Part shown: piece by piece, positions 5,438 through 10,876 of the stretch
How positions within the stretch are numbered: position 1 is the stretch's first letter
Layout: every line of letters begins with the position of its first letter
Source of the DNA: CAWEHT01 sp963808455
Lineage (GTDB): Bacteria; Chloroflexota; Anaerolineae; CG2-30-64-16
Direction of reading: 5' to 3'
Assembly: GCA_963808455.1 (NCBI GenBank)
Contig: CAWEHT010000447.1
Span: 1 to 10,876, forward strand
Length of the DNA stretch: 10,876 nucleotides
Made by a program: the position numbers and the translations under genes
Notes under the pieces: model-generated
Databases searched by the model: none
The model's input: the letters and a program-made list of their open reading frames with translations, nothing else
Told to the model about the DNA's origin: nothing

Positions 5438-6859
5438 ATGGATAGCAACCTCTTGAATGTCATGCCATATTTCAGTATGCTGACCAGTTCGCAGTGCGAG
5501 CACATCCACCTGGCGTCGCTCGAGGTGCTGCGCCGCACCGGAGTGCGCGTGTACCATGACGAGGCGCTCACCCTGTTGCGCCAAACCGGTTCGGTCACGA
5601 TCGAAGGGAACCTGGTCAAGTTCCAACCCGGCCTGGTTGAATGGGCGCTTTCACAGGCCCCTTCGCGCATCGCGCTCTGCGAACGCGGCTCCGACGTCGT
5701 GCGTGCCCCGCTGGAAAGTCGCACGGTCTCCTTCGGCACGGGATCAGACTGCCTGACCTATCTGGACCCACGCAGCAGCGTGCGGCGTCCCTTCACGTAC
5801 CAGGACGTGGTCGATTGCGTCCGGGTGGTCGATGCGATGCCCGAGCTCCAGTTCTGCATGTCGATGGGCATCTTCACCGAGGACCCCTACCGCCAGCAAT
5901 TCGCCCTGATGCTCGAGCACACCACGAAGCCGATCGTGTTCGTATGCGATGATGTCGCCGACTGTGAAGCTATCGTGGCCATGGCGGCAGCAGCGGCCGG
6001 CGGCAAGGAGCGCCTGCGCCAGAATCCGAATCTCCTCCTGTATTCCGAGCCGTCTTCGCCCTTACGGCATTCCGAGACGGCCCTGGGCAAGCTGTTGTTC
6101 ATGGCCGAGCAGGGGTTGCCGATCGTCCACTCGCCGGCGCCGGTGCAAGGCGGCACCGCGGCCGTCACCCTGGGAAGCGCCCTGGCCATGGCGAATGCCG
6201 AGATCCTATCCGGGCTGACCATCCACCAGTTGAAACGGGCCGGCGCACCCTGGGTCTACGGTTCGGGGATGCACCAGCTGGACATGCGGACCACGACGTC
6301 GGTTTACACCTCGCCAGAGTTTGTGCTGGCCCGCGTGGCCGTGGCGGAGATGGGCCGGTACTATCACCTGCCGACCTGGGGTTATGCGGGGGATGTCAAC
6401 AGCTGCGTGGTCGACGAGCAGGCGGCAGCCGAGGCGACCTTCTCGATTTTCGCCGCGCTCCTGGCAGGCAACAATCTGACCCACGACGCCGGCTATGCCG
6501 AAAGCGGGCGCACCACTTCTCCCGAGCTGATTGTCCTGTGCAACGAGATCATTGGAATGTTGCGCCACTTTATGAGAGGCTTTCCCCTTGACGGCGAGGC
6601 CATGGCGCTTGATCTGGTCCACGAAGTGGGCCCTGACGGCGACTACTTATCAAGCAAGCACACGCTCCGCCACTTCAAGGAGATGTGGCGGCCTGGGCTT
6701 TTCAGCCGCCTCGGGGGGGACGCCTGGGCCGAAGCCGGAGGACAACGTCAAAGCCAGATATTGCGAGACCGGACGGTGGCCATCATCGAGGGACACCGGC
6801 CCAAGCCGCTTCCCGAGGCGGTCTGTGCCGAAGTCCAATACATTCTGAGCACCACATAG
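5438..6859 (+). CDS. MttB-family (trimethylamine methyltransferase-like) non-pyrrolysine methyltransferase
   Basis: A 473-residue TIM-barrel enzyme of the family that includes MttB, MtgB (glycine betaine), MtpB (proline betaine) and MtcB (carnitine). These move a methyl group from a quaternary amine to the Co(I) corrinoid of a partner protein. Recognisable parts are HIHLASLEVLRRTGVRV (22-38), the SFGTGSDCLTYLD segment (98-110), SPAPVQGGTAAVTLGSALA (232-250), and AGDVNSCVVDEQAAAEA (317-333), the region that holds pyrrolysine in true MttB. No in-frame TAG interrupts the gene, so it belongs to the non-Pyl group. The C-terminus has GYAESGRTTSPELIVLCNEI (352-371) and FPLDGEAMALDLV. AGGGGAAGGG precedes the ATG. 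The adjacent corrinoid gene supports the role; the amine substrate cannot be read from the sequence. Confidence 0.92.
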   Translation: MDSNLLNVMPYFSMLTSSQCEHIHLASLEVLRRTGVRVYHDEALTLLRQTGSVTIEGNLVKFQPGLVEWALSQAPSRIALCERGSDVVRAPLESRTVSFGTGSDCLTYLDPRSSVRRPFTYQDVVDCVRVVDAMPELQFCMSMGIFTEDPYRQQFALMLEHTTKPIVFVCDDVADCEAIVAMAAAAAGGKERLRQNPNLLLYSEPSSPLRHSETALGKLLFMAEQGLPIVHSPAPVQGGTAAVTLGSALAMANAEILSGLTIHQLKRAGAPWVYGSGMHQLDMRTTTSVYTSPEFVLARVAVAEMGRYYHLPTWGYAGDVNSCVVDEQAAAEATFSIFAALLAGNNLTHDAGYAESGRTTSPELIVLCNEIIGMLRHFMRGFPLDGEAMALDLVHEVGPDGDYLSSKHTLRHFKEMWRPGLFSRLGGDAWAEAGGQRQSQILRDRTVAIIEGHRPKPLPEAVCAEVQYILSTT

Positions 6860-6867
6860 GAGCGAAA

Positions 6868-7008
6868 ATGACATCCTGGACCGCAGCCCAACGCGACACC
6901 CTAGCCGAGAACACGGCCGAACAGATGCGCAGCATGATCTTTACGATGGACAGCCTTGCTCCGCAATTCTCAGCGGGAAACGCGGAGAGATCGGAGCGTT
7001 CGAGGTAG
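6868..7008 (+). CDS. Small 46-residue ORF between mttB-like and enolase genes
   Basis: The ATG at 6868 starts 8 nt after the methyltransferase stop (6857-6859). GGAG, overlapping that stop, lies 5 nt upstream, so translational coupling is plausible. The product (MTSWTAAQRDTLAENTAEQM, a short Met-rich helix, then a Ser/Arg-rich tail) is hydrophilic, mostly helical in appearance, and has no known motif or membrane segment. It ends 54 bp before the enolase-superfamily gene, with a CGCGCC/GGCGCG hairpin (7012-7027) in between. It could be a real small accessory protein or the remnant of a larger gene. No homologue is recognised. Confidence 0.4.
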   Translation: MTSWTAAQRDTLAENTAEQMRSMIFTMDSLAPQFSAGNAERSERSR

Positions 7009-7062
7009 GCTCGCGCCGCCCGGCGCGCCCGCGCCGAGGTAGTCCGAGAGAGTAAGGTCGCG

Positions 7063-8244
7063 ATGAAGATTTCAGGTATACGCGCCACGCCCGTGAACAT
7101 CCCGATGGAGCTGCCCTTCATCTGGTCTGTGGGTTCCTATCCTGGGACCTCGCGCACCATCGTCGAGGTACTGACCGACGAGGGACTGGTGGGGCTGGGC
7201 GAGGCGCCCTCGGCGGCGTCTGCCCGCGTGCTGACGGAGCTGCTGGCCCCCCGCTTGCAGGGTGCCGACGCCTTTGATATCGAAGCTTGCGAGCGGCTGG
7301 CCGTCCCAGAGACCAAGATAGACCCCAACACGGATGACGCATCCACCTTGAGGGCGTTTGGTGGCGTCGAGATGGCCCTGTGGGATCTGCGTGGCAAGGC
7401 GCTGGGCCTGCCGTTGTACAGGCTGCTCGGCGGTGCAGTGCGTAAAGAGATCCCCTTCACCGAGTATTACGGCTACAGACGGGGCACGCCCGGCTTAAAG
7501 GGCGAGTGCACGCCGGGCGAAGTGGTTTCTTACTGTGCCCGGATGCGCGAGGAGCATGGATCGACCATGTTCGAGGGCAAGTGCCCGGTGGATATCGGCC
7601 AGGCCGTCGCCCTGGTGGGCGAACTGCGCTCTGCGCTCGGTTGGGACGCCATCCTCCGGCTCGACGCCAACATGGCCTTTTCCGTAGACGCCGGCAGGCG
7701 GCTACTGGCCCGCCTCGAGCCGTATGGTCTCGACAACTTCGAGGACCCTGTGGCGGCGTTTTGGGACATGGCACGGCTGCGCCAGCACTCCGCCATCCCG
7801 TTCTCCTCGCACGTTCCCGATCTCAGGCTCGCAGTCCGCCTGGGCTGCCCCGACGCTATCGTTCTCAACCTCACGGCACTCGGGGGAATCTGGCGCACGG
7901 TCCGGTTCGTGGCTGCGTGCGAGGCGATGGGTGTCGATTTCTGGTTCTACAGCGGTGATGCCGGGGTCAGCACCGCGGCTTACCTGCATGTCGCGGCGGC
8001 GATGCAGCACATCCATCTGCCGAGCCAGTCGCTGTTGCGCTGGCAAACCGACGATGTGATTGCAGAAGGCCCGTTCCGGCCCGAGCACAACGTAGTGCGG
8101 GTACCGGAGGAGCCTGGCCTGGGCGTGCACCTGTCCCCTGCGGGCCTGCAACGATGTTTCGAACGGTTCCGAGACCAGGGCGCCTACGACCACTACAGCT
8201 GTGCGGATCATACGCACCCGTACGCACGCGTGCCCGTCGTGTGA
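7063..8244 (+). CDS. Enolase-superfamily (mandelate racemase/muconate lactonizing-like) protein
   Basis: A 393-residue two-domain protein. The N-terminal capping domain (1-~130) includes the family segment GGVEMALWDLRGKALGLPLY (100-119) and LLGGAVRKEIP. A (beta/alpha)7beta barrel follows. Superfamily members abstract a proton next to a carboxylate with Mg2+ help, as racemases, epimerases or dehydratases. Visible residues are Lys173 (FEGKC, second Lys of the usual K-x-K), metal ligands Asp201 (RLDAN) and Glu227 (FEDP), and a barrel-closing GLGVHLSP (352-359). The third metal acid is replaced by His250 (PFSSH). The opposite-face Lys/Asp position reads Asn269 (VLNLTALGG), and no His is seen where the His-Asp dyad would be. 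It may be a divergent epimerase or dehydratase, or catalytically altered. Only a weak AAGG precedes the ATG. It probably shares the methyltransferase operon. Confidence 0.88.
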   Translation: MKISGIRATPVNIPMELPFIWSVGSYPGTSRTIVEVLTDEGLVGLGEAPSAASARVLTELLAPRLQGADAFDIEACERLAVPETKIDPNTDDASTLRAFGGVEMALWDLRGKALGLPLYRLLGGAVRKEIPFTEYYGYRRGTPGLKGECTPGEVVSYCARMREEHGSTMFEGKCPVDIGQAVALVGELRSALGWDAILRLDANMAFSVDAGRRLLARLEPYGLDNFEDPVAAFWDMARLRQHSAIPFSSHVPDLRLAVRLGCPDAIVLNLTALGGIWRTVRFVAACEAMGVDFWFYSGDAGVSTAAYLHVAAAMQHIHLPSQSLLRWQTDDVIAEGPFRPEHNVVRVPEEPGLGVHLSPAGLQRCFERFRDQGAYDHYSCADHTHPYARVPVV

Positions 8245-8345
8245 CGGCTCGGCTGAGGCTCTCTGCCTACGGCCCCAACGAGGAGGCCCAAGATGTTCTC
8301 CGAGTTCCTGGTGCACGTGCAGGGAAGATCTTCGGTAGCGGCCTC

Positions 8346-8539
8346 TGTCATTCTGAGACATCCATGACCCCGCAGGGGGTCATGTGGCACACAAGAAACC
8401 CTTGGCTTGTCATTCTGAGCGGCCGTGCCCACAAGGCCTGTCAACGACGCGCCACAGCGAAGAATCCGTACCAGGAGTTTCTTAGAAGCGGGTGCCCAAG
8501 CCGGCCTGCGCCGCGGCGAGCCGCTAGCGAAGAATCCGT
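8346..8539. repeat. Decayed interspersed repeats (TGTCATTCTGAG / GCGAAGAATCC type)
   Basis: TGTCATTCTGAG occurs at 8346-8357 and 8408-8419. AGCGAAGAATCCGT occurs at 8456-8469 and 8526-8539. I recall the two halves joined back-to-back as a short interspersed motif in many Chloroflexota and other environmental genomes. Here they are separated by unrelated, partly palindromic sequence, as if nested or decayed. The surrounding gap 8245-8702 (458 bp) contains no credible gene; the long plus-strand frame through it has biased, non-protein-like composition. Confidence 0.55.
8363..8384. other. Perfect 9-bp stem hairpin, possible terminator
   Basis: CATGACCCC (8363-8371), loop GCAG, GGGGTCATG (8376-8384). 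It lies about 120 bp after the enolase-superfamily gene, next to the repeat TGTCATTCTGAG. No T-run follows, so termination is possible but unproven. It may instead be part of the mobile repeat. Confidence 0.4.
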
Positions 8540-8702
8540 CTCTGTGTCACCGAAAGGGCTCCCTGTTTCTGCACTAGGCGATGAGCTCCCGCAGGGGGGA
8601 AAGGAGAGGCCTTTGTAGCTGTATGCGTCTGAGGTTCGTCGGAATTCCGCATCGGACGATCACAACCTGGCAAACAGGGCCCATTTTCCGAGGAGAGCAA
8701 GA

Positions 8703-10130
8703 ATGAACAAGCGTTTACAGATGATCACGCGGCTCGTGGTGTTTGGTGTCGTGATCGGGCTGGCCTTGACCGGCTGCTCTCAGCCGGCAGCTGCCCCAAC
8801 AGCCGCCCCGGCGCCAACCCAGGCTCCTGCAGCGGTGGCGGCCCCAACCCAGGCGCCGGCCGCAGCCCCAACGACTGCAAGCGTCGCAGTGACCACTACG
8901 GCCGCCAGCGCGGCGGTCACCCCGACCGTGGCCGGCGCGAGTGCCCCTGCTGCCGCCCAGACCTTCGAGTTGGGCGTCGATGGCCCGTTCTCCGGCCCGG
9001 CCGCCCTGGACGGCGAAGAGTTCAGGAACGCGTTCCAGATGGCCATGGAGCCAATCGGCTATACGATCGGCAACTACAAGATCGATCCCGTCTTCATCGA
9101 CGATCAATCCGACCCGAGCAAGGCCACGACGGCCTTCGAGCAGGCCTATGGGCAGAAACAGATCCAGGCCATGGTCCTCAACTGGAACAGCTCGACGGCA
9201 GTGGCGTTGATGGAGGAGACGGCCAAGTACAAGATCCCCGAGTTCTTCGGCTTCGGCGCCACCGAGGTAGTCAACGAGACCTTCGCCTCCAACCCTGATA
9301 AGTATGGCTACTGGATGCTCAAGGGCTGGCCCGAACCGTCCAAGCTGACGATCACTTACGTGGACGCCATCGAAGACGCGATTGCCAAGGGCAGCTTCAA
9401 GCCGGCCGACAAGACCGTGGCCCTCACCGCCGAGGACACCGATTGGGGCCGCAGTTTTATCGGCGCGATCAAGGCGCAGTTCGTGGCCAAAGGGTGGAAG
9501 GTCGTTAACGAGGAATATTATCCTATCGATCAGAGTGAGTTCACCCCCATGATGAACAAGCTGAAAGGCCTGAACCCCGCAGTGTTGGCGATCACCAGCA
9601 CCTCCACCCCGGTGTCCGCGGCGGCCATCAAGCAAGCCGACGAAGTAGGGCTGAAGAGCCTGATTGTAGCCGATGGCCTGGGCTGGGCGGGCAATTGGTA
9701 CGACCTGACCGGCAAAGCCTCGAACTACGTGCTCGACCAGATCCCGCAGCTCGCCACTGTGAAGGGCAAGGCCTTTGTCCAGGCCTACAAGGCCAGGTAT
9801 AACTCGCAGCCTAGCGCGTCGGCGGCGGGGCTGGCCTACGACGGCACCAACATGTTCATCCAAATGGCCAAGCAGGTCGAGGCTGCGAACAACGGCCAGC
9901 TGACCGGCGACGGCATCTACCAATGGGTCAAGGCCAACGTCTGGACCGGCAAGTGGACGTACAAGGACGGCATCGTGATGCCCGAGTACAAGTACACGGC
10001 CGACACGATCCCCGACCCGGTGGTGGGCCCGGGCGAGTACATGTTCCCCGTCGAACAGTACTTCGATGGCCAGAGCAAAATCGTCTATCCGGCTGACATT
10101 GAGGTTCAGGCGCTGCAGGGCAAGCGTTAA
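8703..10130 (+). CDS. ABC transporter substrate-binding lipoprotein (LivJ/branched-chain amino acid type)
   Basis: A 475-residue exported lipoprotein. The N-terminus is a lipoprotein signal: MNKR, a hydrophobic helix, and lipobox LTGC with the lipidated Cys25. An Ala/Pro/Thr-rich linker follows to about residue 87 (repeats of APTQAP), of the type common on Chloroflexota cell-surface lipoproteins. From ~88 comes a type I periplasmic-binding fold: FELGVDGPFSG (88-98), VFIDDQSDPSKATTAFEQ, then TVALTAEDTDWGRSF, and PAVLAITSTSTPVSAAAIKQA. This family binds branched-chain amino acids, amides, urea, aromatic acids or betaine-like solutes, so the ligand is open. GAGGAG precedes the ATG by about 8 nt. 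No permease or ATPase gene is adjacent, since the next gene is convergent. It lies downstream of the methyltransferase cluster and may deliver its substrate, but a 458-bp gap separates them. Confidence 0.92.
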   Translation: MNKRLQMITRLVVFGVVIGLALTGCSQPAAAPTAAPAPTQAPAAVAAPTQAPAAAPTTASVAVTTTAASAAVTPTVAGASAPAAAQTFELGVDGPFSGPAALDGEEFRNAFQMAMEPIGYTIGNYKIDPVFIDDQSDPSKATTAFEQAYGQKQIQAMVLNWNSSTAVALMEETAKYKIPEFFGFGATEVVNETFASNPDKYGYWMLKGWPEPSKLTITYVDAIEDAIAKGSFKPADKTVALTAEDTDWGRSFIGAIKAQFVAKGWKVVNEEYYPIDQSEFTPMMNKLKGLNPAVLAITSTSTPVSAAAIKQADEVGLKSLIVADGLGWAGNWYDLTGKASNYVLDQIPQLATVKGKAFVQAYKARYNSQPSASAAGLAYDGTNMFIQMAKQVEAANNGQLTGDGIYQWVKANVWTGKWTYKDGIVMPEYKYTADTIPDPVVGPGEYMFPVEQYFDGQSKIVYPADIEVQALQGKR

Positions 10131-10151
10131 CTTCTCCTCCACAATGGGTGT

Positions 10152-10189
10152 GCCTACGCGGGCGGGGGTCGGGTCCCGCCCACGCAGGC
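10152..10189 (+). terminator. Hairpin after the substrate-binding protein gene
   Basis: GGGCGGG (10160-10166) pairs with CCCGCCC (10175-10181). An outer GCCT/AGGC pair (10152-10155 with 10186-10189) extends across an internal loop. It begins 22 bp after the stop, as expected of a transcription end, but lacks a T-run. The 292-bp gap to glpK otherwise holds no supported gene. Confidence 0.4.
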
Positions 10190-10381
10190 CGATCTCTGTC
10201 GTGGCCTTGAAAAGGGAAGGTCCTTGCGAGGAATCTCGGGCGAGCGCGTCCGGCAGCCAGGTCAACACGTGCCCACCTGCGGCTCAAGCGGTGTCGTGCC
10301 GGCAGTGCTACGCTTTATCCTGCCTCTGGCGGCGAGTATTTTGCCAGGTGCACAAGGTCGAGGTCAGGGGTTATCCAGTGC

Positions 10382-10418
10382 GCCGGGCAGCCACGCGCCA
10401 GCTCGGCGGCTGCCCGGC
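10382..10418 (-). terminator. Hairpin just after the glycerol kinase stop
   Basis: An 11-bp perfect inverted repeat, GCCGGGCAGCC (10382-10392) and GGCTGCCCGGC (10408-10418), with a 15-nt loop, begins 4 bp past the glpK stop. There is no T-run on the minus strand, so it is a likely 3'-end structure rather than a proven intrinsic terminator. Confidence 0.45.
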
Positions 10419-10422
10419 ATCC

Positions 10423-10876
10423 TCATGCGCCGGCCGGTTCAGGCTTGAGCCAGCCCATGGCGTGGTGGACGGCGCGCGTCCATTCGGCGTACAATCGCTC
10501 GCGCTCCGCGGCCGCCATGCTGGGCCGGAAGGTGCGGTCGATCGGCTGCCCGGCAAAGGCTTCGGCGGGGCTGCGCCAGTAGCCCGAGGCCAGGCCGGCC
10601 AGGTAGGCCACGCCCATCACGGTCGCCTCCGGGTTCACCGGGCGGATCACCTCGGCGTCCAGCAGATCGGCCTGGAACTGCATCAGCCAGTTGTTGCGCA
10701 CGGCGCCGCCGTCAACCCGCATGCTCTTGATGTCCACGCCCGAGTCGGCGTGCATGCTCTGCAGGAAGTCCTTGGTCTGGTAGACGATCGACTCCAGCGT
10801 GGCGCGGGCGATGTGGGCCCGCGAGCTGCCCCGCGTGATGCCGATGATCATGCCGCGGGCCGAGGAGTCCCAGTAA
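10423..10876 (-). CDS. glpK: Glycerol kinase, C-terminal part
   Basis: A minus-strand frame open at the right edge and ending at TGA 10423-10425, 150 residues long. It matches the GlpK C-terminal domain: YWDSSARGMIIGITRGSS, then ATLESIVYQTKDFLQSMHAD, then VDGGAVRNNWLMQFQADLL, and VNPEATVMGVAYLAGLASGYW, closing with a Trp-rich helix (AEWTRAVHHAMGWLKPE). GlpK phosphorylates glycerol to glycerol-3-phosphate with ATP, feeding DHAP and thus TpiA. These are the FGGY-family segments around the adenine-binding DGG. The ATP N-terminal half and the glycerol-binding residues lie beyond the window, as does its promoter. It converges on the substrate-binding protein gene. Xylulokinase is less likely because of the TRG and NNWLMQFQAD motifs. 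Confidence 0.93.
   Translation of the reverse strand, partial: YWDSSARGMIIGITRGSSRAHIARATLESIVYQTKDFLQSMHADSGVDIKSMRVDGGAVRNNWLMQFQADLLDAEVIRPVNPEATVMGVAYLAGLASGYWRSPAEAFAGQPIDRTFRPSMAAAERERLYAEWTRAVHHAMGWLKPEPAGA

Noticed and set aside
6389..6440. Pyrrolysine (in-frame amber) in the MttB-family gene
   Set aside because: The frame is continuous through the equivalent region (AGDVNSCVVDEQAAAEA) with no TAG, so it is the non-pyrrolysine type.
8154..8618. 154-residue plus-strand ORF across the 3' end of the enolase gene and the gap
   Set aside because: It starts inside the enolase-superfamily gene in another frame and runs through repeat sequence; no protein-like motif.
8715..10268. 517-residue minus-strand ORF
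   Set aside because: Shadow of the substrate-binding lipoprotein; Arg/Gly/His-rich with no domain.
10224..10448. 74-residue plus-strand ORF between the lipoprotein and glpK
   Set aside because: It runs through the GC hairpin and into the glpK 3' end; low-complexity, and no ribosome site identified.
1..10876. CRISPR array, tRNA, rRNA, insertion sequence or phage genes
   Set aside because: No regularly spaced repeats, cloverleaf with acceptor end, rRNA-like stretch, transposase or phage protein was seen by reading. A tRNA or covariance search was not possible here.

Overview
The window is a GC-rich, gene-dense bacterial segment. It most resembles a Chloroflexota (Anaerolineae/Caldilineae-type) genome. 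The main hints are a lipoprotein with a long Ala/Pro/Thr-rich linker, a corrinoid-methyltransferase plus enolase-superfamily gene set, and intergenic TGTCATTCTGAG / GCGAAGAATCC repeats that I recall as common in that phylum. This placement is inference from style and content, not from a marker gene.

Layout. (1) 1-183 (+) is the 3' end of a recO-like gene. (2) 74-4535 lies on the minus strand and deals with three-carbon/central metabolism. Reading right to left, a strong sigma70-type promoter (4497-4535) drives tpiA (triosephosphate isomerase) and then glpX (class II fructose-1,6-bisphosphatase). A second promoter (2440-2478), identical over 39 bp to the first, precedes a roughly 320-nt structured leader with an intrinsic terminator. 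The leader is followed by a FAD-linked oxidase of the alkyl-DHAP-synthase type and a small uncharacterised gene. Both tpiA and the FAD oxidase are broken by single-base frameshifts. (3) 4653-8244 (+) starts with a divergent TTGACA/17/TATTCT promoter. It then runs through a corrinoid-binding protein, an MttB-family (trimethylamine-methyltransferase-like, no pyrrolysine codon) methyltransferase, a 46-aa small ORF and an enolase-superfamily protein with an unusual active site. (4) 8245-8702 is non-coding and holds decayed interspersed repeats. (5) 8703-10130 (+) is a lipoprotein ABC substrate-binding protein of the branched-chain-amino-acid type with no permease or ATPase beside it. (6) 10423-10876 (-) is the C-terminal 150 residues of glycerol kinase, cut by the window end.

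How it may work together. The plus-strand set suggests uptake and one-carbon demethylation of a methylated, probably quaternary-amine, compound. The solute-binding lipoprotein would capture the substrate, the enolase-superfamily protein might act on its carbon skeleton, and the MttB-like enzyme would move a methyl group to the cobalt of the corrinoid protein. The second methyltransferase (to tetrahydrofolate) and the corrinoid re-activase are not in the window. The minus-strand set (glycerol kinase, TpiA, GlpX, FAD oxidase) centres on DHAP/triose-phosphate. The duplicated promoter with a conserved downstream palindrome suggests that tpiA-glpX and the FAD oxidase are co-regulated. The most notable features are this duplicated promoter/operator pair, the attenuator-like leader, and the methyltransferase-enolase module.
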